NCBI GenBank assembly: GCA_944323495.1
Contig: CALUSZ010000012.1
Coordinates: 1-19,077, forward strand
Length of the DNA: 19,077 nucleotides
From: Candidatus Gastranaerophilales bacterium
GTDB lineage: Bacteria > Cyanobacteriota > Vampirovibrionia > Gastranaerophilales > Gastranaerophilaceae
Direction: 5' to 3'
Of this stretch, positions 1-8,136 are shown one piece after another. Each line of letters starts with the position of its first letter. Within the stretch, counting starts at the first letter, position 1. A program made the position numbers and the translations under genes. The notes below the pieces were generated by a model that did not search any database, had not been told where the DNA came from, and saw only the letters and a list, made by a program, of their open reading frames with translations.

Positions 1-581
1 GTTTAGTGGGAGAAACTTATTATAAAATTAGCTTTGCTGATAGCTATTTTAATACAGAAACTACAGGATCTATTTCTGGTATTGGCAGAGGTTCATATGA
101 CGGAGAACCTAAAGGTGTTACAATGACTGAAATCAATAACTTAATTACCGATGGTATATTGCCTTCTTTTTCTGCCGCCCAAAATACCGGAACAGGGCTT
201 GAAATTGCACTGCAAATTGGTATAGATTCGGGAGAAGATTCAAAAATATCTTTCAATATAGATTATACTATTGGTAGAATAGATATAAATGTTTTAACAG
301 GTACGAGTGCAAAGAGAGCACTTGTGAGTTTAGATAATTATTTAGAACAGATTAGTGAACTACAAACAGATCTCGGATCTGTTCAGAACCGTTTGGAATC
401 AGCAATAGAGTCTCTGGGTATAAATATCGAAAATTTAACATCATCTCAATCGACGATACGTGATGCAGATATAGCGGAGGAGAGTTCAGAGTACATAAAA
501 ATGCAGATACTTCAGCAGGCTTCTGCAACACTTATAGCAACTGCAAATCAAACTCCGTCAATTGCCTTGCAGTTATTGTAA
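1..581 (+). CDS. Flagellin, C-terminal part (5' end outside window)
   Basis: The reading frame is open from the window edge, so this is a partial gene; the GTG at 6 is only the first possible start inside the window. The last ~70 residues match the flagellin C-terminal D0/D1 helix: NRLESAIESLGINIENLTSS, then IRDADIAEESS, then QILQQASATLIATANQTP and a hydrophobic LQLL end. In the family this helix packs with the N-terminal helix to form the filament core and carries the export and polymerisation surface. The upstream ~110 residues, Gly/Ser/Thr-rich and poorly conserved, would be the variable surface domain. The protein is exported by the flagellar type III system and assembled outside the cell. 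No convincing terminator follows the TAA. The family call is firm, but whether this is the major filament protein cannot be told. Confidence 0.93.
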   Translation, partial: LVGETYYKISFADSYFNTETTGSISGIGRGSYDGEPKGVTMTEINNLITDGILPSFSAAQNTGTGLEIALQIGIDSGEDSKISFNIDYTIGRIDINVLTGTSAKRALVSLDNYLEQISELQTDLGSVQNRLESAIESLGINIENLTSSQSTIRDADIAEESSEYIKMQILQQASATLIATANQTPSIALQLL

Positions 582-637
582 AAGCTGTTGTAACTTTTAT
601 ATCAAAATTATTTCGAATTGTCACGAATTATTAAGAA

Positions 638-669
638 TTGTGTATCAAAATAAAAAGATTTGGTATAAT
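638..669 (+). promoter_or_regulatory. Candidate sigma-70 promoter, extended -10, for the acyl-CoA synthetase gene
   Basis: A perfect TATAAT lies at 664-669, preceded by TG at 661-662 (TGGTATAAT, an extended -10). Only a poor -35 (TTGTGT, 638-643) is visible, at a long 20-bp spacing, which extended -10 promoters tolerate. The predicted start of transcription is near 676. That leaves a leader of about 28 nt before the ATG at 704 and rules out the in-frame TTG at 638 as the translation start. Confidence 0.5.
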
Positions 670-703
670 ACTTGATATAAGGCAATGTTATCTTGGAGGA
701 AGT

Positions 704-2377
704 ATGAAAGAACGCGAAAGTAATGTGTTATCATTATTGGAGGATAAGACTAACAGTTATGCCAGAAAAATAGCATTAGGCATGAAAACTCCGTTTGGCT
801 GGAAAGAACTTACATATGACGGCTTAGGGCTTATGTCACGGAGACTGGCAGCGTATCTGATGAATGATTTGGGCTTAAAAAGAGGAGAAAAGTTAGCAAT
901 CTTATCTGAATCAAAACCGGAATACGGCGCCTGCGTTTTTGCTTCAGTTATCTCCGGATTAATTACAGTACCTTTGGATATTAAACTTACCAAATATGAA
1001 TTGCAATCTATTCTTTCAGATTGCCTGCCGTCTGTAATGCTTGTATCACAGACTTATATAGATAAAGCACTGGAGCTTCAAAAGGTTATACCGTCTCTCA
1101 AGCATATAATAGTCATGGACGAACATCCGGTGTATGAAAACCTGCAGAGCATATATACCATTCCTAATAACTATTCCTGCAAGTGGCGGCACCGCGCAAG
1201 AAAATCTACGGTGTTTATAATTTATACATCAGGAACAACCGGCTCTCCTAAGGGAGTTGAAACAACTTTTGAGAACATGCTTGCACAGCTTGACGGATTA
1301 AAAAAAGTATTTAATAAGGTTTTACCATACGGCGATGTGAGAATTTTATCAATCTTACCGATGAACCATTTATTTGAAATGACAGTAGGCTTTTCTACGT
1401 TTTTGAATTTAGGTTTTTCTGTTTATTACACACATAATTTAAAACCTAAAGATATTTTGAACGTAATGAGGGATCAGAAAATCAATTTTATGATAGTAGT
1501 ACCTGCATTTTTAAAGCTTTTAAAAACCGGACTGGAAGCCGAGATGAAAAATACTTCGGAATTTTCACAAAAAATGTTTCCAATATTATATCACTTTGCT
1601 AAATTTGTTCCATTTATCTGGGCTAAGAAGCTTATGTTCAAAAAAATACATAACTGTTTTGGCGGCGCTTTCAAGGGGTGCATGTCAGGAGGTGCGCCTC
1701 TGGATTTAAACGTAGCAAAATTTTTCCAGAGAGTAGGCATTCAGGTTTACGAGGTTTACGGGCTCACAGAAACAAGCCCGATTGCTACAGTAAATGTCGA
1801 ACGACACAGAGATTTGCGCTCTGTAGGAAAACCTCTTCCGAGTTATGAAGCTAAAACAGATTCTGTAACAGGCGAGCTATTATTAAAGGGACCTTCGGTT
1901 ATGAAAGGATACCATAATCAGCCTGAACTTACAGCTCAAGCTATTGATAAGGAAGGCTGGTTCCATACCGGTGATATCGCAAGAATTGACGATAAGGGAA
2001 GAGTTTATATCACAGGAAGAATCAAGAATATGATTGTACTCTCCGGCGGGAAAAAAGTTTTTCCTGAAGAGGTCGAATCTGTATTAGAAAAAAGTGATAT
2101 GTTTGCAGAAGTCTGCGTATTTGGCGTCTCCAGAGAAGGCGGAGCAAAAGACGGAACAGAAGATATAGCAGCAGTTGTTGTTCCAACGGAAGAATTAAAA
2201 TCAAAATACGACGATAAGACTTTGGATAAGCTGATGAAAGACGAGGTTAAACGCCTTTCGCAAAGACTTACGCCATATAAACGCCCGATAAATATTTCTG
2301 TAGTCAACGGCCCGCTTCCAAGAACAAAAAAAGCAACTGTTCAAAGAAATAAGATTAAAGAACTGATAAAAGCATAA
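704..2377 (+). CDS. Long-chain acyl-CoA synthetase-like AMP-dependent ligase
   Basis: This is a 557-residue member of the ANL (acyl/aryl-CoA synthetase, adenylating) superfamily. It would activate a carboxylic acid, probably a fatty acid, with ATP and pass it to CoA or another thiol in the cytoplasm. Seen in the protein: the ATP-binding loop YTSGTTGSPKG (about 174-184), YGLTETSP (about 352-359), the hinge-region HTGD (about 421-424) and GRIKNMIVLSGGKKVFPEEVE (about 438-458). The C-terminal segment reads PLPRTKKATVQR where family members usually have a catalytic lysine (PRTxxxK). The aligned residue here is Thr, with Lys two to three positions earlier. I chose ATG 704 because GGAGGA at 695-700 precedes it and the promoter covers the upstream TTG. 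The uracil-DNA glycosylase gene follows after 2 bp, so the two are probably cotranscribed. The substrate cannot be read from sequence. Confidence 0.88.
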   Translation: MKERESNVLSLLEDKTNSYARKIALGMKTPFGWKELTYDGLGLMSRRLAAYLMNDLGLKRGEKLAILSESKPEYGACVFASVISGLITVPLDIKLTKYELQSILSDCLPSVMLVSQTYIDKALELQKVIPSLKHIIVMDEHPVYENLQSIYTIPNNYSCKWRHRARKSTVFIIYTSGTTGSPKGVETTFENMLAQLDGLKKVFNKVLPYGDVRILSILPMNHLFEMTVGFSTFLNLGFSVYYTHNLKPKDILNVMRDQKINFMIVVPAFLKLLKTGLEAEMKNTSEFSQKMFPILYHFAKFVPFIWAKKLMFKKIHNCFGGAFKGCMSGGAPLDLNVAKFFQRVGIQVYEVYGLTETSPIATVNVERHRDLRSVGKPLPSYEAKTDSVTGELLLKGPSVMKGYHNQPELTAQAIDKEGWFHTGDIARIDDKGRVYITGRIKNMIVLSGGKKVFPEEVESVLEKSDMFAEVCVFGVSREGGAKDGTEDIAAVVVPTEELKSKYDDKTLDKLMKDEVKRLSQRLTPYKRPINISVVNGPLPRTKKATVQRNKIKELIKA

Positions 2378-2379
2378 GC

Positions 2380-2976
2380 ATGACAAAAACCATTAAAACA
2401 AGTTTAGATGAAATTCGCAACAGATGCCTGAACTGTCATAAATGCAGATTGGGCGACAGCAGACACAATATCGTATTTGATGACGGAGCACCAAACCCGA
2501 AATTAATGCTCATAGGAGAAGCCCCCGGATATTATGAAGATATGCAGGGGAAACCATTTGTCGGCAAAGCCGGCCAGCTTTTGGATAAGATTTTTGCATC
2601 AGTAGGTCTGAGCCGCGAAAAAGATGTTTATATCTGCAATACGGTTAAATGCAGACCGCCGGAAAACAGAAATCCGCTTCCTGATGAAAAAGAAGCATGC
2701 TGGGAATATTTGCAGGCGCAGATTGATATAATTCAGCCCAAAATAATACTTCTTTGCGGCAATGTAGCAGTACAGTCAATTTTAGGTAATGTTGGCGGGA
2801 TTACAAAAATCAGGGGCAGATGGTTTGATGGAGACGATATTGTACACAAGGCAAAGCTAATGCCTATATTCCACCCTTCATACCTCTTAAGGAACGATAC
2901 CCGTGAAAAAGGCGGACCTAAATGGTTAATGTGGCAGGATATTCAGGAAATTAAACGTGAGTACGATAAACTATAA
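2380..2976 (+). CDS. Family 4 (Fe-S) uracil-DNA glycosylase
   Basis: This 198-residue protein would excise uracil from DNA, from cytosine deamination or dUMP misincorporation, as the first step of base excision repair. Motif 1 is GEAPGYYED (46-54) and motif 2 is FHPSYLLR (164-171), both diagnostic of family 4 enzymes. Four cysteines fit the family's 4Fe-4S ligands: C19 and C22 (CHKC followed by RL), C91, and C107, with the last two separated by 15 residues as in thermophilic homologues. C16 and C86 are additional. The length is normal. The ATG lies 2 bp after the stop of the acyl-CoA synthetase gene and has no good Shine-Dalgarno sequence of its own, so translation is probably coupled. The last 26 bp overlap the end of convergent ribD. 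It is related to, but distinct from, the shorter SPO1-polymerase-like UDG-fold proteins. Confidence 0.9.
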   Translation: MTKTIKTSLDEIRNRCLNCHKCRLGDSRHNIVFDDGAPNPKLMLIGEAPGYYEDMQGKPFVGKAGQLLDKIFASVGLSREKDVYICNTVKCRPPENRNPLPDEKEACWEYLQAQIDIIQPKIILLCGNVAVQSILGNVGGITKIRGRWFDGDDIVHKAKLMPIFHPSYLLRNDTREKGGPKWLMWQDIQEIKREYDKL

Positions 2977-3958
2977 GCATATCAGTGCCGATTTTTTTAA
3001 ACTCCTGTATCTCAAATCGTTTACAATCAGCAATCTTAGAGACATTGTCTCCGTTAAAACAACTTAAACCGCTGTTATCATTAAGGATTTTAGGCGCAAT
3101 AAACTGATAGATTTCATCTGTTAACCCTTCTTTAATCAATGCGCCCGCTAACGTTCCTCCGCACTCAACAAAAACTGAATAAATACCTTTTTTGTACAAT
3201 TCGGACAAAACAGCTTTCAAATCAAGCCTGCCGTCTTTTAAAGGCGTATTTTCTTTTGATGCAATATAGATTTCGCCCTGCTTATATATTTTTGCATTTT
3301 TATCTGTTTTCAAATCCTTATCCAAAATACATTTGAACCTATGCTCCATAGTCGGATTATCTGCAATAACGGTATTAGAAGAAGTCATAATACAGTCAAA
3401 TTCCCTCCTCATTCTATACACCTCTTCTCTTGCCTCAGGAGAAGTTATCCATTTAGAATCACCTGTGCGTGAAGCAATTTTTCCGTCCATAGTCGAAGCC
3501 GTCTTTAAAACAACATAAGGAAGTTTTTGACTCATATTCTTTATAAAAACTCTGTTTAAATATTCGGCCTCCGATTTTAATACAAAATCAACTTCTATCC
3601 CGGCTGATTTTAGCTTTGAAATACCATCAACAAGGGGATTAACATCTTTCATTCCAATAACCACTCTGGCCAATTTCCGCTCTATTATTAGATCAACACA
3701 AGGCGGAGTTTTGCCAAAATGGGAGCATGGTTCCAAATTTACATACAGTGTTCCGCCCTCAGCTTCGTTATTTTTTAATTTCAACAAAGCATCACGTTCT
3801 GCGTGGTTTTTACCATATTTTTTATGGTATCCTTTAGAAACCAGCTTTCCCAACCGATCCAAAACAACACACCCGACCAGCGGATTCGGCTCTACACAGC
3901 CTTTTCCCCGTTTTGCAAGCGCAAAGCACATACGCATGTATTTTTCATCAAGATTCAT
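2951..3958 (-). CDS. ribD: Bifunctional riboflavin biosynthesis deaminase/reductase
   Basis: RibD deaminates the pyrimidine released by GTP cyclohydrolase II and then reduces its ribosyl side chain with NADPH, the second and third steps of riboflavin synthesis. The N-terminal deaminase domain has the zinc site HAE (52-54) and PC-x8-C (C78, C87), preceded by the substrate loop PNPLVG. The reductase domain begins near residue 148 with LKTASTMDGKIA, then SKWITS and TVIADNP, and later VECGGTLAGALI. The total of 335 residues is somewhat short (family about 360). The loss is after the DNP motif, where a VVLD-type strand is reduced to KCILDKDL. ATG 3958 fits the family N-terminus; an in-frame TTG at 3976 would add six atypical residues. 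A TATACT at 3970-3965 suggests a promoter very close to the start and possibly a leaderless message. No other rib genes are nearby. Confidence 0.92.
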   Translation of the reverse strand: MNLDEKYMRMCFALAKRGKGCVEPNPLVGCVVLDRLGKLVSKGYHKKYGKNHAERDALLKLKNNEAEGGTLYVNLEPCSHFGKTPPCVDLIIERKLARVVIGMKDVNPLVDGISKLKSAGIEVDFVLKSEAEYLNRVFIKNMSQKLPYVVLKTASTMDGKIASRTGDSKWITSPEAREEVYRMRREFDCIMTSSNTVIADNPTMEHRFKCILDKDLKTDKNAKIYKQGEIYIASKENTPLKDGRLDLKAVLSELYKKGIYSVFVECGGTLAGALIKEGLTDEIYQFIAPKILNDNSGLSCFNGDNVSKIADCKRFEIQEFKKIGTDMLIVYRTHV

Positions 3959-4017
3959 AAGCCAAGTATAACGCAAAGAACGGTAAACTTAAATCATGAC
4001 TTTTTATTACAAACTAT

Positions 4018-4830
4018 TTATAAACTCAAATAATAATCCTTTAGAAGTTTAGCATCATCTTCTATATTCGGACTCTCGCAAACTACAGCCCCTTTTATAT
4101 TAAACGCCTTAAATGCTTTCAATAAATCTTTATAATTAAAATCCGACTCCTCAAGGTTCAAATGCTTTTTCTCGCCCTTAGGACCGTATTCTATACCAGC
4201 AATATGCGCATGAAAGTTATCTAAGGCAATCTGGCCAAGCTCATTTCCGATTTTTTCAAAAATTTCACTAAACTCTTTATATGTATTAGAAATACCATTA
4301 TACCTTGCGTGAAGATGAGAAAAATCTACACATGGAAGCACTGTCTCAAATTCTTTAGAAAGCCTTACAATCTCGTCTAAATCTCCCCACTGCGTACCTT
4401 TCCCCGTTGTCTCCGGCCGTATCCAAATCTTATTATCTGATTTCTTTAGAGCTTCCGTTATTATTCTTGTCTGCGCCTCTACCTGCTTAAACACAAGCTC
4501 TTTGTCCATATCAAGATAATAAGCAGCATGAAAGGTTATACTGTATCCGCCAAGTTCATTAGCAGTCTCAGCTGTCTCTATAATCCTCTGTACACTCGCC
4601 TCCACCTTCTCCTCTTCCCTTGCATTAAGATTTACATAAAAAGGCGCATGCGCAGTAATAACTTTTCCTGAACTACTAACAGCCTCGCGGCTCTTGTCGC
4701 TTATCCGGACTCCGCGTACAAATTCCAGCTCAAGTCCGTCCAAACCCATCTCATCAAGTACCGCAAACCCATCGGCATAATTTCCTGCCCTTAAAGGTAT
4801 CCCCGCTGTTAAAAAATTCAACTTATCCAT
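4018..4830 (-). CDS. nfo: Endonuclease IV-type AP endonuclease (TIM barrel)
   Basis: This 270-residue TIM-barrel protein belongs to AP endonuclease family 2. Such enzymes cut DNA 5' to abasic sites using a three-metal zinc centre. The metal-ligand pattern is visible in order: H61 (HAPFYVNL), H101 (TFHAAYY), E140 (ETTGKGTQ), D169 and H172 (CVDFSH), H207/H209 (FHAHIAG), H223 (KKHLN) and E252 (CES). The N-terminal TAGIPL and LELEFVRGV resemble the archaeal/thermophile subgroup more than E. coli Nfo. ATG 4830 is chosen because AGGGG sits 8 nt upstream, beginning at the stop codon of the formyltransferase gene; GTG 4839 is the alternative. It is the last gene of a three-gene operon. Since xylose isomerase-like sugar epimerases share the fold, a non-DNA substrate is possible, but the full ligand set favours endonuclease IV. 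Confidence 0.85.
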   Translation of the reverse strand: MDKLNFLTAGIPLRAGNYADGFAVLDEMGLDGLELEFVRGVRISDKSREAVSSSGKVITAHAPFYVNLNAREEEKVEASVQRIIETAETANELGGYSITFHAAYYLDMDKELVFKQVEAQTRIITEALKKSDNKIWIRPETTGKGTQWGDLDEIVRLSKEFETVLPCVDFSHLHARYNGISNTYKEFSEIFEKIGNELGQIALDNFHAHIAGIEYGPKGEKKHLNLEESDFNYKDLLKAFKAFNIKGAVVCESPNIEDDAKLLKDYYLSL

Positions 4831-4841
4831 TGTACTCACCC

Positions 4842-5783
4842 CTATTTGAATTCTTCGCCAATTTTAGGATTGACAATTCTCAAAAAGTCTTTGCTATCAC
4901 CCATAAAAAAGCTTCCGAACTGCATTACCGTAGGAACAACAAGCCCCTTGGAAGTTGCAATAAAGAACTTATCGTCCTCAATCTTTGCAACTGTTCCTGC
5001 AGGGTGAGGCACACAAAAAGCGTCCGATGCAACTTCTACTTTCATAATCTTCATCATATTGCCTCGAAATGTTGTGCTTGCAAGAATAAAAGGATTCAAT
5101 GCCCGAACAAAACGTTCTATCTCTTCTGCAGACTTGTTATAATTTATAAAAAGCTCTTTTTCACTAAGCCCTTTTCCGGATACAAACTCACCCGCGGGCT
5201 GCTTTATCCTTGGAAGAGGCTGAGTTTCATAAGCCTGTAATACCTGAAGCAAGAGCTCTATTCCCAGAACATTTAATTCGTTAAAAATTGTTCCCATTGT
5301 AGCTTTAGAATGAATATGATATGGTTTTTGAGCTATTATATCACCCGTATCAAAACTCTCGTCCATAAAATGAATAGTTACTCCGGTTTCTGTTTCGCCA
5401 TTCATAAGCACTCTTGAATATGGATTTCCGCCCCTGTATTTAGGAAGCATCGACGGGTGAACATTAATAAATCCATCCTTTACTGCCTCCAAAAGTATTT
5501 TGGGTATTTTATAATTAAATGAACACACCACCGCTGCATCAATCTCCAAAGACCTGATTGTCTCGATAAGTTCCGGTTCATCCAATTCATCATAATCAAT
5601 ATAATTAAGCCTTCTGGAATAAACAAAACTCTTAAAATCATAATACATATTATGATCTTTCTTAGGGCCCATTACACCTACAATATTCACCCCTGCCATC
5701 AAAAGGCCGTCAAGCCCGATATAAGCCATATCAGGTATCCCGACAAACAGTATTCTTTTTTTGAACAGGACTCTATTAAACAT
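4842..5783 (-). CDS. Formyltransferase family protein (methionyl-tRNA formyltransferase-like)
   Basis: This 313-residue protein has an N-terminal formyltransferase domain (about 1-185) and a C-terminal Fmt-like domain (about 205-310). The fold transfers a formyl group from 10-formyl-tetrahydrofolate to an amine. The catalytic triad fits N107, H109 (NVHPS) and D145 (DTGD), followed by the expected loop SMLPKYRG. The residues after that loop read GGNPYSR. Initiator-tRNA formyltransferases usually have GAAPIQ-like residues there, so the acceptor could be something other than Met-tRNA, for example an amino sugar. Fmt itself is also possible, and this would then be a divergent copy. The ATG overlaps the stop of the upstream gene as TAATG, with AAGG just before, so translation is probably coupled. 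The endonuclease IV gene follows 11 bp downstream. Confidence 0.78.
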   Translation of the reverse strand: MFNRVLFKKRILFVGIPDMAYIGLDGLLMAGVNIVGVMGPKKDHNMYYDFKSFVYSRRLNYIDYDELDEPELIETIRSLEIDAAVVCSFNYKIPKILLEAVKDGFINVHPSMLPKYRGGNPYSRVLMNGETETGVTIHFMDESFDTGDIIAQKPYHIHSKATMGTIFNELNVLGIELLLQVLQAYETQPLPRIKQPAGEFVSGKGLSEKELFINYNKSAEEIERFVRALNPFILASTTFRGNMMKIMKVEVASDAFCVPHPAGTVAKIEDDKFFIATSKGLVVPTVMQFGSFFMGDSKDFLRIVNPKIGEEFK

Positions 5784-6178
5784 TAAACCTTAACCTTTAT
5801 AATTTCTTCCAAAATTCTTGAACAGTCATTCACCATATTAGTACAATGAGCTTTTCTCTCAGGAGATGCCATATCCATGCCGGCAGTTAAAACCCTGCAG
5901 CAAGTTGCCTTATGGTTCTTTTTAAATTCCTGAACAAACTCCTTAGCCTTCACTCTTGCAAGAACTTCATTTCCTGATTTATTTTCTCTGCCGAAAAGAT
6001 ATCCGATAACTATCTGAGAAGCCGCAACAGCACCGCACAAACAACCGGAGCCCATACCGCCCGAAAACGCTGTTGCAACAGGAAGCAAACCTTCCGGAAC
6101 AAGACCTTTCTCAATAGCTTCCATAAGTATGCTCTCGGCACAAGTATAACCGGTATTAAAATATTCAGCAGCTTTCAT
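5783..6178 (-). CDS. C_GCAxxG_C_C family cysteine-rich redox protein
   Basis: This 131-residue cytoplasmic protein belongs to the C_GCAxxG_C_C family, found mostly in anaerobes and usually described as putative redox-active or metal-binding. It has C13 (YTCAES), the glycine-rich core GGMGSGCLCGAV with C46 and C48, CC at 93-94, C112 (HC) and C119. The length and cysteine layout are as in the family. The function of the family is not established. The ATG is preceded by GAGGG at a spacing of about 9 nt (complement of 6188-6193). It is the first gene of the operon with the formyltransferase and endonuclease IV genes. Confidence 0.85.
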   Translation of the reverse strand: MKAAEYFNTGYTCAESILMEAIEKGLVPEGLLPVATAFSGGMGSGCLCGAVAASQIVIGYLFGRENKSGNEVLARVKAKEFVQEFKKNHKATCCRVLTAGMDMASPERKAHCTNMVNDCSRILEEIIKVKV

Positions 6179-6206
6179 TGTTTCAAACCCTCTTTGAATT
6201 ACTACT

Positions 6207-6215
6207 ATATTACCA
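6207..6215 (-). promoter_or_regulatory. Candidate extended -10 promoter of the three-gene operon
   Basis: Read on the minus strand, TGGTAATAT (6215-6207) is an extended -10, with a weak TGGTTA 17 bp further upstream (6235-6230). Transcription would start near 6200, about 20 nt before the ATG at 6178. It lies in the 89-bp gap after the large hypothetical gene, where no hairpin-plus-T terminator is visible, so read-through is also possible. Confidence 0.33.
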
Positions 6216-6267
6216 TCAAATCAGATTTTTAACCAGAGGGATAAAATATACTGAACAATACAGACGA

Positions 6268-8085
6268 TTATTTATTACGTGTTCTTGATAACTTCCCGTA
6301 TTGCTGAATTTTGGCTTCATAAAGATGGTTGTAATACCTTCTTGCATCGCGAGCCCTGTATTCCGGATTTGAAGCCTTATTAGCTTTTATTTTTGCTTCT
6401 GCTTTATCTAACATTTTTATAATTTCTTTGACCTCAAACATACGTGTATTATCAACATTACGTTTCTTGAGAAGATAATTTACAAACTTTTTATTATTAC
6501 CGTTTATTCTTAAATACAAATCAAGTACGTCCTTGTTAGAAGAATTTATTTTTTGTTTGCCAATAGCCCTATCAGCTTTTCTTGTATCGGCAACTGATGC
6601 AAAAATTTCAGGAAGCATACTAAGCCTCATCTTAGTCGCACCGGCGCCAAATGCGTCTTTTTGCCTGTCAAAAGTTTTTGCTCCAAGCTTTTTAGTAACA
6701 AAAGATAAAACATTATCTTTTACTTCAGCTTTTTTATCAATATTCTTAACTTCCGGTGACGAAACTTTTACAATAACTAAAGGTTCTGCAGATTTTGTTT
6801 GTTCTACCTTCTCTAATACCGGCTTTGTTTCAGGATATAAAGACGCTCTAAAAATATTGTAATAATTTTTAGTTCTTATCATCAAACCTTTTAAAAATGA
6901 CTTTTTTGTAATATAGCCATACTTAATAGCATGCTTTTTATAATTAAGGGATTGTTCTGTTTCAAAAAATGGATTAGTAATTTCATTTTTTAATGCATCA
7001 ATCCTAGCCTCATCTTTTGTAAGTGAAATAATACGCTTAGCATTATCTTTGAATATGTTAAGTCTGGAAGCCGGTATATTTTCTAAAATTTTATTAAGTT
7101 CTGTAAGTGTTAAACCTGATGTATTACTTTCATTAAAAGAACTAACGAAATTTTTTGCATGCTTATTGTTTTCGACAACATCAAATAAACGAACTATGTC
7201 TCTAAGACTATCTATCCTATCTTGCGCCCCTTGCCATAAAAAAGTTTTATTGCAAAAAGCTTTAAGGAGTTGTAGTCTTAATGCCAAATTTTTATTCGTT
7301 GTAGATTTCATAATATCTAAAACATACTTATCTCCGCCCGATTTTAAAACATCATTTGTCAATAAAAGATAAGAACTCATCTCTGATACAATCTTTTCAA
7401 CGGATTCTGAATAATTCTCAAAATACTTATCAGCATTTAATATATCAGTATTTGCAAAATTCCAGGATTTTTTTATTTCTTCTTCCTTAAGCCTGTTATC
7501 ATATATCTTACCGTCAAGTCCCCTTTCATACATTGAATCAAGATTCCTTACTGCATCAGGGTCTTTTTTATGCAATATCAAATAGGATTTTATATCATCA
7601 TAATGTTTTATATACTCCTTACTATATGGAGATTCTAAAAGTTCAGGAATTAAATCTCGACCAGTAGATTTTTCTTCTGCAAATACATCTTTATTAACGC
7701 GTTTCACAAATTCAAGGCGTTCTTTCTTATTATTAGCACCTTTAAATATTCTCTCAATATTTTGAAACGAATCTGCAAAATTATGAACTATATATCTATG
7801 AATATCTTGAGGCCTCTTTATTAAACCAAAAACCTCATTTACCAGTTTTGAATCTTCTTTCTCTGCAGGCTTTCTATAATAATTATACCTGTTATAATTT
7901 ACAGCTAAAGATTCCCAAAAGGCCATTCTTTTACGGGAAACATTTCTAGTTAATTTTACAACATCACTTATACTTTGTGACAACATACCCGCAGTATCTT
8001 CCTGACATAGTCTTCTCTTCTGGCTTATTTTTCTAAGATTTATACCATTAAACTGTACATTATTAACATTGGAAATTTTATTCAT
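6268..8085 (-). CDS. Large unrecognised K/N-rich protein
   Basis: I do not recognise this 605-residue protein. It begins MNKISNVNNVQFNGINLRK, has no hydrophobic signal peptide and no membrane segment, and is rich in Lys, Asn, Asp and Arg, with long predicted-helical stretches. Cysteines are few. Residues roughly 440-475 look like a flexible linker (Pro, Glu, Lys, Val), followed by a second charged helical region up to the basic C-terminus (LSRTRNK). Start: ATG 8085 has AAGGAGA 6-7 nt upstream (complement of 8093-8099), whereas the earlier in-frame start at 8118 has none and would add 11 residues. The gene begins about 50 bp downstream of nuoN on the same strand, so it may receive nuo read-through, but its content gives no link to complex I. 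The N-terminal NxxFNG motif resembles that of the small protein at 18708. Confidence 0.8.
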   Translation of the reverse strand: MNKISNVNNVQFNGINLRKISQKRRLCQEDTAGMLSQSISDVVKLTRNVSRKRMAFWESLAVNYNRYNYYRKPAEKEDSKLVNEVFGLIKRPQDIHRYIVHNFADSFQNIERIFKGANNKKERLEFVKRVNKDVFAEEKSTGRDLIPELLESPYSKEYIKHYDDIKSYLILHKKDPDAVRNLDSMYERGLDGKIYDNRLKEEEIKKSWNFANTDILNADKYFENYSESVEKIVSEMSSYLLLTNDVLKSGGDKYVLDIMKSTTNKNLALRLQLLKAFCNKTFLWQGAQDRIDSLRDIVRLFDVVENNKHAKNFVSSFNESNTSGLTLTELNKILENIPASRLNIFKDNAKRIISLTKDEARIDALKNEITNPFFETEQSLNYKKHAIKYGYITKKSFLKGLMIRTKNYYNIFRASLYPETKPVLEKVEQTKSAEPLVIVKVSSPEVKNIDKKAEVKDNVLSFVTKKLGAKTFDRQKDAFGAGATKMRLSMLPEIFASVADTRKADRAIGKQKINSSNKDVLDLYLRINGNNKKFVNYLLKKRNVDNTRMFEVKEIIKMLDKAEAKIKANKASNPEYRARDARRYYNHLYEAKIQQYGKLSRTRNK

Positions 8086-8136
8086 TTCTATTCTCCTTTT
8101 GAATAGACAAAACCCCATAAAAAAATTTTTTGCTAC

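Noticed and set aside
582..610. Possible terminator after the flagellin gene
   Set aside because: Only a 5-bp A/T-rich stem (AAAAG/CTTTT) with no T-tract of note.
638..703. Upstream TTG start extending the acyl-CoA synthetase by 22 residues
   Set aside because: It overlaps the promoter -35 region, lacks a Shine-Dalgarno, and the extra residues are unlike the family; ATG 704 has GGAGGA.
4830..5240. 136-codon plus-strand frame opposite the formyltransferase
   Set aside because: A shadow of a well-supported gene; its product is Cys/Lys/Asn-rich with no family features.
8086..8118. Eleven-residue N-terminal extension of the large hypothetical protein
   Set aside because: A Shine-Dalgarno AAGGAGA lies inside this stretch and serves ATG 8085.
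8119..8136. A-run/T-run palindrome after nuoN as a terminator
   Set aside because: AAAAAATTTTTT has no loop or GC stem, so it is not a convincing intrinsic terminator.
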